Source: Synchiropus splendidus (taxonomy: Eukaryota; Chordata; Actinopteri; Syngnathiformes; Callionymidae). Taken from it: a stretch of 64,000 bases of DNA. Every line of letters starts with the position of its first letter. Position 1 is the first letter of the stretch. Below, in pieces: positions 1 through 12,950 of this stretch. The position numbers and the translations under genes are program-made. The DNA lies in the NCBI RefSeq assembly GCF_027744825.2, contig NC_071351.1:16753001-16817000 (forward strand), read 5' to 3'. The notes below the pieces were generated by a model. It was not told the DNA's origin. It was given only the letters and a program-made list of their open reading frames with translations, and did not search any database.

Positions 1-190
1 AAATGTTGAAAACTTTCGAAAAACACTTCAGACAGCTTAGATTTGATATGCAACTACTAGAAATACCCTTTCTGCTCTTGTGGGAGGTGAAAATTTCATG
101 TTCTAAAGCTTCCCTGCAAAGTTATGGCACAATGCAGAAAACGCTTTTTCAGCCAGAGATAAGGTGGGTTCCAGAACGCCAAACATAAAA

Positions 191-378
191 ATGTTGATAA
201 CTTTGGAAAAATACTTCAGACAGCTTAGATTTGATGTGCAACTACTAGAAAGACCCTTTCTTCTACAGTGGGAGGTGAAAATTTCATGTTCTGAAGCTTC
301 CCTACAAAGTTATGCCACAATGCAGGAAACGCGTTTTCAGCCTGAGATAAGGTCGATTCCGGAACGCCAAACATAAAA
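191..378 (+). repeat. representative 188-bp satellite monomer
   Basis: One complete monomer, given as the reference unit. It holds two A5 tracts 20 bp apart (monomer positions 1-5 and 21-25, the second in ggaaaaa), an AAAATTT tract (92-98) and three self-complementary sites: GAAGCTTC (107-114), GAAAACGCGTTTTC or a variant (139-152) and TTCCGGAA (171-178). This monomer belongs to a subtype with ctacagtggg, tacaaagttatgccac and gcaggaaacgcg. The length is close to a nucleosome repeat, as in many vertebrate centromeric satellites; the link to centromere function is inference. Confidence 0.9.
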
Positions 379-1049
379 ATATTGATAACTTTGGAAAAAC
401 ACTTCAGACAGCTTAGATTTGATGTGCAACTACTAGAAAGACCCTTTCTGCTATATTGGGAGTTGAAAATTTCATGTTCTGAAGCTTTCCTGCAAAGTTA
501 TGGCACAATGCGTAAAACGCGTTTTCAGCCTGAGATAAGGTTGATTCCGGAACGCCAAACATCAGAATGTTGATAACTTTGGAAAAACACTTCAGACAGC
601 TTAGATTTGATGTGCAACTACTAGAAATACCCTTTCTGCTATAGTGGGATGTTAAAATTTCATGTTCTGAAGCTTCCCTGCAAAGTTATGGCACAATGCA
701 GAAAACCTGTTTTCAGCCTGAGATAAGGTGGTTTCCAGAACGCCAAACATAAAAATGTTGATAACTTTGGAAAAACACTTCAGACAGCTTAGATTTGATG
801 TGCAACTACTAGAAAGACCCTTTCTGCTACAGTGGGAGGTGAAAATTTCATGTTGTGAAGCTTCCCTACAAAGTTATGCCACAATGCAGGAAACGCGTTT
901 TCAGCCTGAGATAAGGTCGATTCCGGAACGCCAAACATAAAAATGTTGATAACTTTGGAAAAATACTTCAGACAGCTTAGATTTGATGTGCAACTACTAG
1001 AAAGACCCTTTCGTCTATAGTGGGAGGTGAAAATTTAATGTTCTGAAGC

Positions 1050-1125
1050 TTCCCTGCAAAGTTATGGCACAATGCAGAAAACCTGTTTTCAGCCAGAGGT
1101 GGTTTCCAGAACGCCAAACATGAAA
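1050..1125 (+). repeat. short monomer with a roughly 10-bp internal deletion
   Basis: At about 1,093 the usual cagcctgagataaggtgg tract reads cagccagaggtgg, so the monomer is shortened. The next monomer has a one-base insertion (cttcaagacag). This is a useful private marker, since later copies of this subtype at about 1.9 and 10.9 kb do not have it. Confidence 0.7.
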
Positions 1126-4100
1126 ATGTTGATAACTTTGGAAAAACACTTCAAGACAGCTTAGACTTGATGTGCAACTACTAGAAAGACCCTTTCTGCT
1201 ACAGTGGGAGGTGAAAATTTCATGTTCTGAAGCTTCCCTACAAAGTTATGCCACAATGCAGGAAACGCGTTTTCAGCCTGAGATAAGATCGATTCCGGAA
1301 CGCCAAACATAAAAATATTGATAACTTTGGAAAAACACTTCAGACAGCTTAGATTTGATGTGCAACTACTAGAAAGACCCTTTCTGCTATATTGGGAGTT
1401 GAAAATTTCATGTTCTGAAGCTTTCCTGCAAAGTTATGGCACAATGCGTAAAACGCGTTATCAGCCTGAGATAAGGTTGATTCCGGAACGCCAAACATCA
1501 GAATGTTGATAACTTTCGAAAAACACTTCAGACAGCTTAGATTTGATGTGCAACTACTAGAAATACCCTTTCTGCTATAGTGGGATGTTAAAATTTCATG
1601 TTCTGAAGCTTCCCTGCAAAGTTATGGCACAATGCAGAAAACGCGTTTTCGGGCTGAGATAAGGTCGATTCAGGAACACCAAACATAAAAATGTTGAAAA
1701 CTTTCGAAAAACACTTCAGACAGCTTAGATTTGATATGCAACTACTAGAAATACCCTTTCTGCTCTTGTGGGAGGTGAAAATTTAATGTTCTAAAGCTTC
1801 CCTGCAAAGTTATGGCACAATGCAGAAAACGCGTTTTCAGCCAGAGATAAGGTGGGTTCCAGAACGCCAAACATAAAAATGTTGATAACTTTGGAAAAAT
1901 ACTTCAGACAGCTTAGATTTGATGTGCAACTACTAGAAAGACCCTTTCGTCTATAGTGGGAGGTGAAAATTTAATGTTCTGAAGCTTCCCTGCAAAGTTA
2001 TGGCACAATGCAGAAAACCTGTTTTCAGCCTAAGATAAGGTGGTTTCCAGAACGCCAAACATAAAAATGTTGATAACTTTGGAAAAACACTTCAGACAGC
2101 TTAGATTTAATGTGCAACTACTAGAAAGACCCTTTCTGCTACAGTGCGAGGTGAAAATTTCATGTTCTGAAGCTTCCCTACAAAGTTATGCCGCAATGCA
2201 GGAAACGCGTTTTCAGCCTGAGATAAGATCGATTCCGGAACGCCAAACATAAAAATATTGATAACTTTGGAAAAACACTTCAGACAGCTTAGATTTGATG
2301 TGCAACTACTAGAAAGACCCTTTCTGCTGCAGTGGGAGGTGAAAATTTCATGTTCTGAAGCTTTCCTGCAAAGTTATGGCACAATGCGTAAAACGCGTTT
2401 TCAGCCTGAGATAAGGTTGATTCCGGAACGCCAAACATAAGAATGTTGATAACTTTAGGAAAACACTTCAGACAGCTTAGATTTGATGTGCAACTACTTA
2501 AAAGACCCTTTCTGCTCTAGTGGGAGGTGAAAATTTTATGTTCTGAAGCTTCCCTGCAAAGTTATGGCACAATGCAGAAAACCTGTTTTCAGCCTGAGAT
2601 AAGGTGGTTTCCAGAACGCCAAACATAAAAATGTTGATAACTTTGGAAAAACACTTCAGACAGCTTAGATTTGATGTGCAACTACTAGAAAGACCCTTTC
2701 TGCTACAGTGGGAGGTGAAAATTTCATGTTCTGAAGCTTCCCTACAAACTTATGCCACAATGCAGGAAACGCGTTTTCAGCCTGAGATAAGGTCGATTCC
2801 GGAACGCCAAACATAAAAATATTGATAACTTTGGAAAAACACTTCAGACAGCTTAGATTTGATGTGCAACTACTAGAAAGACCCTTTCTGCTATATTGGG
2901 AGTTGAAAATTTCATGTTCTGAAGCTTTCCTGCAAAGTTATGGCACAATGCAGAAAACGCGTTTTCGGGCTGAGATAAGGTCGATTCAGGAACACCAAAC
3001 ATAAAAATGTTGAAAACTTTCGAAAAACACTTCAGACAGCTTAGATTTGATATGCAACTACTAGAAATACCCTTTCTGCTCTTGTGGGAGGTGAAAATTT
3101 CATGTTCTAAAGCTTCCCTGCAAAGTTATGGCACAATGCAGAAAACGCGTTTTCAGCCAGAGATAAGGTGGGTTCGAGAACGCCAAACATAAAAATGTTG
3201 ATAACTTTGGAAAAACACTTCAGACAGCTTAGATTTGATGTGCAACTACTAGAAAGACCCTTTCTGCTTCAGTGCGAGGTGAAATATTCATGTTCTGAAG
3301 CTTCCCTACAAAGTTATGCCGCAATGCAGGAAACGCGTTTTCAGCCTGAGATAAGATCGATTCCGGAACGCCAAACATAAAAATATTGATAAATTTGGAA
3401 AAACACTTCAGACAGCTTAGATTTGATGTGAAACTACTAGAAAGACCCTTTCTGCTATATTGGGAGTTGAAAATTTCATGTTCTGAAGCTTTCCTGCAAA
3501 GTTATGGCACAATGCGTAAAACGCGTTTTCGGCCTGAGATAAGGTCGATTCAGGAACACCAAACATAAAAATGTTGAAAACTTTCGAAAAACACTTCAGA
3601 CAGCTTAGATTTGATGTGCAACTACGAGAAAGACCCTTTCTGCTATAGTGGGAGGTGAAAATATCATGTTCTGAAGCTTCCCTGCAAAGTTATGGCACAA
3701 TGCGTAAAACGCGTTTTCAGCCTGAGATGAGGTTGATTTCAGAATGCCAAACATAAAAATGTTGATAACTCAGGACAAACTCTACAGACAGCTTAGATTT
3801 GATGTGCAACTACTAGAAATACCCTTTCTGCTCTAGTGGGAGGTGAAAATTTCATGTTCTAAAGCTTCCCTGCAAAGTTATGGCACAATGCAGAAAACGC
3901 GTTTTCAGCCTGAGATAAGGTGGGTACCAGAACGCCAAACATAAAAATGTTGATAACTTTGGAAATACACTTCAGACAGCTTAGATTTGATGTGCAACTA
4001 CTAGAAATACCCTTTCTGCTATTGTGGGAGGAGAAAATTTCATGTTCTGAAGTCTCCCTGCAAAGTTATGGCACAATGCAGAAAACGCGTTTTCAGCCTG

Positions 4101-4319
4101 AGATAAGGTGGGTTCCAGAACGCCAAACATAAAAATGTTGATAACTTTGGAAAAAGACTTCAGACAGCTTAGATTTGATGTGCAACTACTAGAAAGACCC
4201 TTTCTGCTATAGTGGGAGGTGAAAATTTCATGTTCTGAAGCTTCCCTGCAAAGTTATGGCACAATGCAAAAAAACCTGTTTTCAGCCTGAGATAAGGTGG
4301 TTTCCAGAACGCCAAACAT

Positions 4320-6240
4320 AAAAATGTTGATAACTTTGGAAAAACACTTCAGACAACTTAGATTTGATGTGAGACTACTAGAAAGACCCTTTCTGCTATA
4401 GTGTGATATGAAAATTTCATGTTCTGAAGCTTCCCTGCAAAGTTATGGCAGAATGCGTAAATCGTGTTTTCAGCCTGAGATAAGGTTGATTCTGGAACGC
4501 CAAACATAAGAATGTTGATAACTTTAGAAAAACACTTCAGACAGCTTAGATTTGATGTGCAACTACTAGAAAGACCCTTTCTGCTATAGTGGGAGGTGAA
4601 AATTTCATGTTCTGAAGCCTCCCTGCAAAGTTATGGCACAATGCAGAAAACGCGTTTTCAGCCTGAGATAACGTGGGTTCCAGAACGCCAAACATAAAAA
4701 TGTTGATAACTTTGGAAAAACACTTCAGACAGCTTAGATTTGATGTGCAACTACTAGAATTACCCTATCTGCTATAGTGGGAGGCGAAAATTCGATGTTC
4801 TGAAGCTTCCCTGCAAAGTTATGGCACAATGCGTGAAAAGCGTTTTTAGCCTGAGATAAGGTCGATTCCAGAACGCCAAACATAAGAATGTTGATAACTT
4901 TGGAAAAACACTTCAGACAACTTAGATTTGATGTGCAACTACTTGAAATACCCTTTCTGCTATAGTGGGAGTTGAAAATGTCATGTTCTGAAGCTTTCCT
5001 GCAAAGTTATGGCACAATGCAGAAAACGCATTTTCAATAAGTTGCGATCCGGAACGCCAAACATAAAAATGTTGATAACTTTCGAAAAACACTTCAGACA
5101 GCTTAGATTTGTTGAGCTACTACTAGAAAGACCCTTGCTGCTATAGTGAGAGGTGAAAATTTCATATTCTTCAGCTTTCCTGCAAAGTGATGGCACAATG
5201 CAGAAAACGCGTTTTCAGCCTGAGATAAGGTTGATTCCGGAACGCCAAACATAAGAATGTTGATAACTTTGGAAAAACACTTCACACAGCTTACATTTGA
5301 TGTGCAACTACTAGAAAGACCATTTCTGCTATAGTGGGAGGAGAAAATTTCAAGTTCTGAAACTTCCGTGCAAAGTTATGGCACAATGCAGAAAACGCGT
5401 TTTCAGCATGAGACAAGGTCAATTCCGGAACGCCAAATATAAAAAATTGATAAACTTTGAAAAACACTTCAGACAGCTTAGATTTGATGTGCAACTACTA
5501 GAAAGACCCTTTCTGCAACAGTGGGAGGTGAAAATTTCAAGTTCTGAAGCTTCCGTGCAAAGTTATGGCACAATGCAGAAAAGGCGATTTCAGCCTGAGA
5601 TAAGGTTGATTCCGGAACGCCAAACATAAAAATGTTGATAACTTTGGAAAAACACTTCAAACAGCTTAGATTTGATGTGCAACTACTAGAAAGACCCTTT
5701 CTGCTATAGTGGGAGGTGAAAATTTCATGTTCTGAAGATTCACTGCAAAGTTATGGCACAATGCAGAAAAAGCGTATTCAGCCTGAGATAAGGTCGATTC
5801 CGTAATGCCAAACATAAAAATGTTTATAACTTTGGAAAAACACTTCAGACAGCTTAGATTTGATGTGCAACTACTAGAAAGACCCTTTCTGCTATAGTGG
5901 GATATGAAAATTTAATGTTCTGAAGATTCCCTGCAAAATTATGGCAGAATGCGTAAATCGTGTTTTCAGCCTGAGATAAGGTCGATTCCTGAATGCCAAA
6001 CATAAAAATGTTGATAACTTTGGAAAAACACTTCAAACAGCTTAGATTTGATGTGCAACTACTAGAAAGACCCTTTCTGCTATAGTGGGAGGTGAAAATT
6101 TCATTTTCTGAAACTTCCCTGCAAAGTTATGGCACAATGCGTAAAACGCGTTTTCAGCCTGAGATAAGGTCGATTCCGGAACGCCAAACATAAAAATGTT
6201 GATAACTTTCGAAAAACATTTCAGACAGCTTAGATTAGAT
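4320..6240 (+). repeat. higher-order repeat block, copy 1 (partner 8,448-10,370)
   Basis: Ten or so monomers match 8,448-10,370 in order and in rare variants: gagactactag with tgtgatatgaaaatttc, then cgatgttctgaagc with gcgtgaaaagcg, then the caataagttgcgatccgg monomer, then the tgcgtaaatcgtgtttt monomer. The offset is 4,127 bp, then 4,315 bp after one extra monomer in the partner (about 9,000-9,190), then 4,127 bp again after one extra monomer here (about 5,630-5,820). Single-monomer gains and losses inside an otherwise collinear duplicate are what misaligned exchange leaves behind. Confidence 0.8.
4950..5630 (+). repeat. 4,315-bp-spaced repeat, copy 1 of 3
   Basis: Marked by a shortened monomer in which the palindrome region reads acgcattttcaataagttgcg (near 5,025-5,045), followed by gttgagctactactag, attcttcagctttcc and gaaacttccgtgcaaag. 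The same ordered set appears again 4,315 and 8,630 bp downstream. The spacing equals about 23 monomers minus the short-monomer deletion. Confidence 0.85.
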
Positions 6241-7859
6241 GTGCAACTACTAGAAAGACCCTTTCTGCTATTGTGGGAGGTCAACATTTCATGTTCTGAA
6301 GCTTCCCATGGAAAGTTATGGGACAATGCAGAAAACGATTTTTCATCCTGAGATAAGGTCGATTACGGGACGCGAAACATAAAAATGTTCATAACTTTTG
6401 AAAAACACTTCAGACAGCTTAGATTTGATGTGCAACTACGAGAAAGACCCTTTCTGCTATAGTCGGAGGTGAAAATTTCATGTTCTGAAGCTTCCCTGCA
6501 AATTTATGGGACAATGCAGAAAACGATTTTTCATCCTGAGATAAGGTCGATTCCGGAACGCCAAAGGTAAAAATGTTGATAACTTTGGAAAAACACTTCA
6601 GACAGCTTAGATTTGATGTGCAACTACTAGAAAGACCCTTTCTGCTATAGTGGGAGGTGAAAATTTCATGTTCTGAAGCTTCCCTGCAAAGTTATGTCAC
6701 AATGCAGAAAACGCGTTTTCAGCCTCACATAAGGTCAATTCCGGAACGCCAAACATAAAAATGTTAATAACTTCGGAAAAACACTTCAGACAGTTTAGAT
6801 TTGTGTGCAACTACTAGAAAGATCCTTTCTGCTATAGTGGGAGGTGAAATTTTTTTGTTCTGAAGCTTCCCTGCAAAGTTATGGCACAATGCAAAAAACG
6901 CGTTTTCAACCTCACATAAGGTCGATTCCGGAACGCCAAACATAAAAATGTTGATAACTTCCGAAAAATACTTCAGACAGCTTAGATTTGATGTGCAACT
7001 ACTAGAGAGACCCTTTATTCTATAGTGGGAGGTGAAAATGTCATGTTATGAAGCTTCCATGCAAAGTTATGGCACAATGCTGAAAACGCGTTTTCAGCCT
7101 CACATAAGGTCAGTTCCGGAACGCCAAACATAAAAATGTTGATAACTTCGGAAAAACACTTCAGACAGCATAGATTTGTGTGCAACTACTAGAAAGATCC
7201 TTTCTGCTATAGTGGGAGGTGAAATTTTTTTGTTGTGAAGCTTCCCTGCAAAGTTATGGCACAATGCAGAAAACGTGTTTTCAACCTCACATAAGGTCGA
7301 TTCCGGAACGCCAAACATAAAAATGTTGATAACTTCCAAAAAACACTTCAGACAGCTTAGATTTGATGTGCAACTACTAGAGAGACCCTTTATGCTATAG
7401 TGGGAGGTGAAAATGTCATGTTCTGAAGCTTCGATGCAAAGTTATGGCACAATGCAGAAAACGCGTTTTCAGCCTCACATAAGGTCAATTCCGGAACGCC
7501 AAACATAAAAATGTTGATAACTTCTGAAAAACACTTCAGACAGCTTAGATTTGATGCGCAACTACTAGAAAGACCCTTTCTGCTATAGTGGGAGGTTAAA
7601 ATTTCATTTTCTGAAGCTTCCCTGCAAAGTTATGGCACAATGCAGAAAACACATTTTCAGCCTGACAAAAGGTGGGTTCCGGAACGCCAAACATAAAAAT
7701 GTTGAGAACTTTGGAAAAACACTTCAGACAGCTTCGATTTGATGTGCAACTACGAGAAAGATCCTTTCTGCTATAGTGGGAAATGAACATTTCATGATCT
7801 GAAGCTTCCCTGCAAAGTTATGGCACAATGCAGAAAACGCGTTTTCAGCCTGAGATAAG

Positions 7860-8450
7860 GTCGATTCAGGAACACCAAACATAAAAATGTTGAAAACTTT
7901 CGAAAAACACTTCAGACAGCTTAGATTTGATGTGCAACTACGAGAAAGACCCTTTCTGCTATAGTGGGAGGTGAAAATTTCATGTTCTGAAGCTTCGCTG
8001 CAAAGTTCTGGCACAATGCGTAAAACTCGTTTTCAGCCTGAGATGAGGTTGATTTCAGAACGGCAAACATAAAAATGTTGCTAACTTTGGAAAAACACTT
8101 CAGACAGCTTAGATTTGATGTGCAACTACTAGAAAGACCCTTTCTGCTATAGTGGGAGGTGAACATTTCATGTTCTGAAGCTTCCCTGAGAAGTTATGGC
8201 ACAATGCAGAAAAGGCGTTTTCAGCCTGAGATAAGGTCGATTCAGGAACACCAAACATAAAAATGTTGAAAACTTTCGAAAAACACTTCAGACAGCTTAG
8301 ATTTGATATGCAACTACTAGAAATACCCTTTCTGCTCTTGTGGGAGGTGAAAATTTCATGTTCTAAAGCTTCCCTGCAAAGTTATGGCACAATGCAGAAA
8401 ACGCGTTTTCAGCCTGAGATAAGGTCGATTCCGGAACGCCAAACATAAAA
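7860..8450 (+). repeat. three-monomer block repeated at 10,390-10,880
   Basis: Both blocks contain a monomer with gcttcgctgcaaagttctggc and actcgttttc, then one with atgttgctaactttgg and gaagcttccctgagaag, then type A (aaatgttgaaaactttcg with gatatgcaac). The offset is about 2,436 bp, or 13 monomers less 8 bp. Confidence 0.75.
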
Positions 8451-10370
8451 ATGTTGATAACTTTGGAAAAACACTTCAGACAACTTAGATTTGATGTGAG
8501 ACTACTAGAAAGACCCTTTCTGCTATAGTGTGATATGAAAATTTCATGTTCTGAAGCTTCCCTGCAAAGTTATGGCAGAATGCGTAAATCGTGTTTTGAG
8601 CCTGAGATAAGGTTGATTCTGGAACGCCAAACATAAGAATGTTGATAACTTTAGAAAAACACTTCAGACAGCTTAGATTTGATGTGCAACTACTAGAAAG
8701 ACCCTTTCTGCTATAGTGGGAGGTGAAATTTTCATGTTCTGAAGCCTCCCTGCAAAGTTATGGCACAATGCAGAAAACGCGTTTTCAGCCTGAGAAAAGG
8801 TCGATTCCGGAACGCCAAACATAAAAATGCTGATGACTATGGAAAAAACACTTCAGACAGCTTAGTTTTGATGTGCAACTAGGAGAAAGACCCTTTCTGC
8901 GATAGTGGGTGGTGAAAATTCGATGTTCTGAAGCTTCCCTGCAAAGTTATGGCACAATGCGTGAAAAGCGTTTTCAGCCTGAGATAAGGTGGGTTCCAGA
9001 ACGCCAAACATAAAAATGTTGATAACTTTGAAAAAACACTTCAGACAGCTTAGATTTGATGTGCAACTACTAGAAAGACCCTTTCTGCTATATGGGAGGA
9101 GAAAATTTCATGTTCTGAAGTCGTCCTGCGAAGTTATGGCACAATGCAGAAAACGCGTTTTCAGCCTGAGATAAGGTGGGTTCCGGAACGCCAAACATAA
9201 AAATGTTGATAACTTTGGAAAAACACTTCAGACTGCTTAGATTTGATGTGCAACTACTAGAAAGACGCTTTCTGCTATAGTGGGAGTTGAAAATGTCATG
9301 TTCTGAAGCTTTCCTGCAAAGTTATGGCACAATGCAGAAAACGCATTTTCAATAAGTTGCGATCCGGAACGCCAAACATAAAAATGTTGATAACTTTCGA
9401 AAAACACTTCAGACAGCTTAGATTTGTTGTGCAACTACTAGAAAGACCCTTGCTGCTATAGTGAGAGGTGAAAATTTCATATTCTTCAGCTTTCCTGCAA
9501 AGTGATGGCACAATGCAGAAAACGCGTTTTCAGCCTGAGATAAGGTTGATTCCGGAACGCCAAACATAAGAATGTTGATAACTTTGGAATAACACTTCAC
9601 ACAGCTTACATTTGATGTGCAACTACTAGAAAGACCATTTCTGCTATAGTGGGAGGAGAAAATTTCAAGTTCTGAAACTTCCGTGCAAAGTTATGGCACA
9701 ATGCAGAAAACGCGTTTTCAGCATGAGACAAGGTCAATTCCGGAACGCCAAATATAAAAATTTGATAAACTTTGAAAAACACTTCAGACAGCTTAGATTT
9801 GATGTGCAACTACTAGAAAGACCCTTTCTGCAACAGTGGGAGGTGAAAATTTCAAGTTCTGAAGCTTCCGTGCAAAGTTATGGCACAATGCAGAAAAGGC
9901 GTTTTCAGCCTGAGATAAGGTTGATTCCGGAACGCCAAACATAAAAATGTTTATAACTTTGGTAAAACACTTCAGACAGCTTAGATTTGATGTGCAAGTA
10001 CTAGAAAGACCCTTTCTGCTATAGTGGGACATGAAAATTTAATGTTCTGAAGATTCCCTGCAAAATTATGGCAGAATGCGTAAATCGTGTTTTCAGCCTG
10101 AGATAAGGTCGATTCCTGAATGCCAAACATAAAAATGTTGATAACTTTGGAAAAACACTTCAAACAGCTTAGATTTGATGTGCAACTACTAGAAAGACCC
10201 TTTCTGCTATAGTGGGAGGTGAAAATTTCATTTTCTGAAGCTTCCCTGCAAAGTTATGGCACAATGCCTAAAACGCGTTTTCAGCCTGAGATAAGGTCGA
10301 TTCCGGAACGCCAAACATAAAAATGTTGATAACTTTGGAAAAACACTTCAGACAGCTTAGATTTGATGTG
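8448..10370 (+). repeat. higher-order repeat block, copy 2 (partner 4,320-6,240)
   Basis: Collinear with 4,320-6,240 apart from one monomer gained and one lost. It shares even small variants such as gccaaatataaaaa and gaaacttccgtgcaaag, so the duplication is recent relative to general monomer divergence. Confidence 0.8.
9265..9945 (+). repeat. 4,315-bp-spaced repeat, copy 2 of 3
   Basis: Carries the same short monomer with caataagttgcgatccgg near 9,350 and the same downstream monomers as the copies at 4.95 and 13.58 kb. Confidence 0.85.
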
Positions 10371-10689
10371 CAACTACGAGAAAGACCCTTTCTGCTATAG
10401 TGGGAGCTTAAAATTTCATGTTCTGAAGCTTCGCTGCAAAGTTCTGGCACAATGCGTAAAACTCGTTTTCAGCCTGAGATGAGGTTGATTTCAGAACGGC
10501 AAACATAAAAATGTTGCTAACTTTGGAAAAACACTTCAGACAGCTTAGATTTGATGTGCAACTACTAGAAAGACCCTTTCTGCTATAGTGGGAGGTGAAC
10601 ATTTCATGTTCTGAAGCTTCCCTGAGAAGTTATGGCACAATGCAGAAAAGGCGTTTTCAGCCTGAGATAAGGTCCATTCAGGAACACCA

Positions 10690-12000
10690 AACATAAAAAT
10701 GTTGAAAACTTTCGAAAAACACTTCAGACAGCTTAGATTTGATATGCAACTACTAGAAATGCCCTTTCTGCTCTTGTGGGAGGTGAAAATTTCATGTTCT
10801 AAAGCTTCCCTGCAAAGTTATGGCACAATGCAGAAAACGCGTTTTCAGCCTGAGATGAGGTTGATTTCAGAACGGCAAACATAAAAATGTTGCTAACTTT
10901 GGAAAAACACTTCAGACAGCTTAGATTTGATGTGCAACTACTAGAAAGACCCTTTCGTCTATAGTTGGAGGTGAAAATTTAATGTTCTGAAGCTTCCCTG
11001 CAAAGTTATGGCACAATGCAGAAAACCTGTTTTCAGCCTAAGATAAGGTGGTTTCCAGAACGCCAAACATAAAAATCTTGATAACTTTGGAAAAACACTT
11101 CAGACAGCTTAGATTTGATGTGCAACTACTAGAAAGACCCTTTCTGCTATAGTGGGAGGTGAAAATTTCATGTTCTGAAGCTTCCCTACAAAGTTATGCC
11201 ACAATGCAGGAAACGCGTTTTCAGCCTGAGATAAGATCGATTCCGGAACGCCAAACATAAAAATATTGATAACTTTGGAAAGACACTTCAGACAGCTTAG
11301 ATTTGATGTGCAACTACGAGAAAGACCCTTTCTGCTATATTGGGAGTTGAAAATTTCATGTTCTGAAGCTTTCCTGCAAAGTTATGGCACAATGCGTAAA
11401 ACGTGTTTTCAGCCTGAGATAAGGTTGATTCCGGAACGCCAAACATAAGAATGTTGAAAACTTTACAAAAACACTTCAGACAGCTTAGATTTGATGTGCA
11501 ACTACTTAAAAGACCCTTTCTGCTCTAGTGGGAGGTGAAAATTTAATGTTCTGAAGCTTCCCTGCAAAGTTATGGCACAATGCAGAAAACCTGTTTTCAG
11601 CCTGAGATAAGGTGGTTTCCAGAACGCCAAACATAAAAATGTTGATAACTTTGGAAAAACACTTCAGACAGCTTAGATTTGATGTGCAATTACTAGAAAG
11701 ACCCTTTCTGCTATATTGGGAGTTGAAAATTTCATGTTCTGAAGCTTTCCTGCAAAGTTATGGCACAATGCGTAAAACGCGTTTTCAGCCTGAGATAAGG
11801 TTGATTCCGGAACGCCAAACATCAGAATGTTGATGACTTTCGAAAAACACTTCAGACAGCTTAGATTTGATGTGCAACTACTAGAAATACCCTTTCTGCT
11901 ATAGTGGGATGTTAAAATTTCATGTTCTGAAGCTTCCCTGCAATGTTATGGCACAATGCAGAAAACGCGTTTTCGGGCTGAGATAAGGTCGATTCAGGAA
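10690..12000 (+). repeat. copy of the 1,690-3,000 monomer series
   Basis: The order type A, cgtctatag type, gccac type, ctatattgggagttg type, then cttaaaagaccctttctgctctag is the same as at 1,690-2,630, about 9.0 kb upstream. The monomer at about 11,640-11,830 looks like a fusion of the tggtttccag start with the ctatattggg subtype. Confidence 0.7.
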
Positions 12001-12399
12001 CACCAAACATAAAAATGTTGAAAACTTTGGAAAAACACTTCAGACAGCTTAGATTTGATGTGCAACTACAAGAAATACCCTTTCTGCAATAGTGGGATGT
12101 TAAAATTTCATGTTCTGAAGCTTCCCTGTAAAGTTATGGCAGAATGCGTAAATCGTGTTTTCAGCCTGAGATAAGGGCGATTCCGGAACGCCAAACATAA
12201 AAGTGTTGATAACTTTGGAAAAACACTTCAAACAGCTTTGATTTGATGTGCACCTACTCGAAAGACCCTTTCTGCTATAGTGGGAGGTGAAATTTTCATG
12301 GTCTGAAGCTTCCCTGCAAAGTTGTGGCACAATGCAGAAAACGCGTTTTCGGCCTGAGATAAGGTCGATTCAGGAACACCAAACATAAAAATGTTGAAA

Positions 12400-12950
12400 A
12401 CTTTCGAAAAACACTTCAGACAGCTTAGATTTGATGTGCAACTATGAGAAAGACCCTTTCTGCTATAGTGGGAGGTGAAAATATCATGTTCTGAAGCTTC
12501 CCTGCAAAGTTATGGCACAATGCGTAAAACGCGTTTTCAGCCTGAGATGAGGTTGATTTCAGACTGCCAAACATAAAAATGTTGATAACTCAGGACAAAC
12601 TCTACAGACAGCTTAGATTTGATATGCAACTACTAGAAATACCCTTTCTGCTCTAGTGGGAGGTGAAAATTTCATGTTCTAAAGCTTCCCTGCAAAGTTA
12701 TGGCACAATGCAGAAAACGCGTTTTCAGCCTGAGATAAGGTGGGTACCAGAACGCCAAACATAAAAATGTTGATAACTTTGGAAATACACTTCAGACAGC
12801 TTAGATTTGATGTGCAACTACTAGAAATACCCTTTCTGCTATAGTGGGAGGAGAAAATTTCATGTTCTGAAGTCTCCCTGCAAAGTTATGGCACAATGCA
12901 GAAAACGCGTTTTCAGCCTGAGATAAGGTGGGTTCCAGAACGCCAAACAT
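12400..12950 (+). repeat. copy of 3,580-4,130
   Basis: Shares the rare monomer atgttgataactcaggacaa with tctacagacag and the following gtgggtaccagaacg variant. The offset is 8,820 bp. A related monomer, caggaaaaactctacagacag, is also found at 43.3 and 44.8 kb. Confidence 0.8.

Larger units (their letters stand above)
1..4310 (+). repeat. irregular higher-order repeat of about five monomer subtypes
   Basis: Subtypes recur in a similar order. Type A (aaaatgttgaaaactttcg, gatatgcaac, ctcttgtggg, tctaaagc) sits at about 1, 1,690 and 3,005. A type with cgtctatagtggg sits at about 945 and 1,878. A type with ctacagtggg and gccac/gccgc sits at about 191, 757, 1,130, 2,066, 2,632 and 3,195. A type with ctatattgggagttg sits at about 379, 1,318, 2,819 and 3,383. 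Corresponding monomers are offset by about 936-940 bp (five monomers) or 1,876 bp (ten). A similar run (A, cgtct, gccac, ctatattggg) reappears at about 10,690-12,000. Confidence 0.7.

Noticed and set aside
191..378. CENP-B box in the satellite monomer
   Set aside because: The best partial match is tttcgaaaaacacttc in the variant with tttcg. It fits the TTCG and central A, but lacks CGGG, and most monomers have ttgg instead of ttcg. Not supportable as a CENP-B site.
171..378. Heat-shock elements (TTCCGGAA and GAAGCTTC contain inverted GAA/TTC units)
   Set aside because: Only two units occur at each place with correct spacing; three or more are needed for a convincing element. The match is a by-product of short palindromes.
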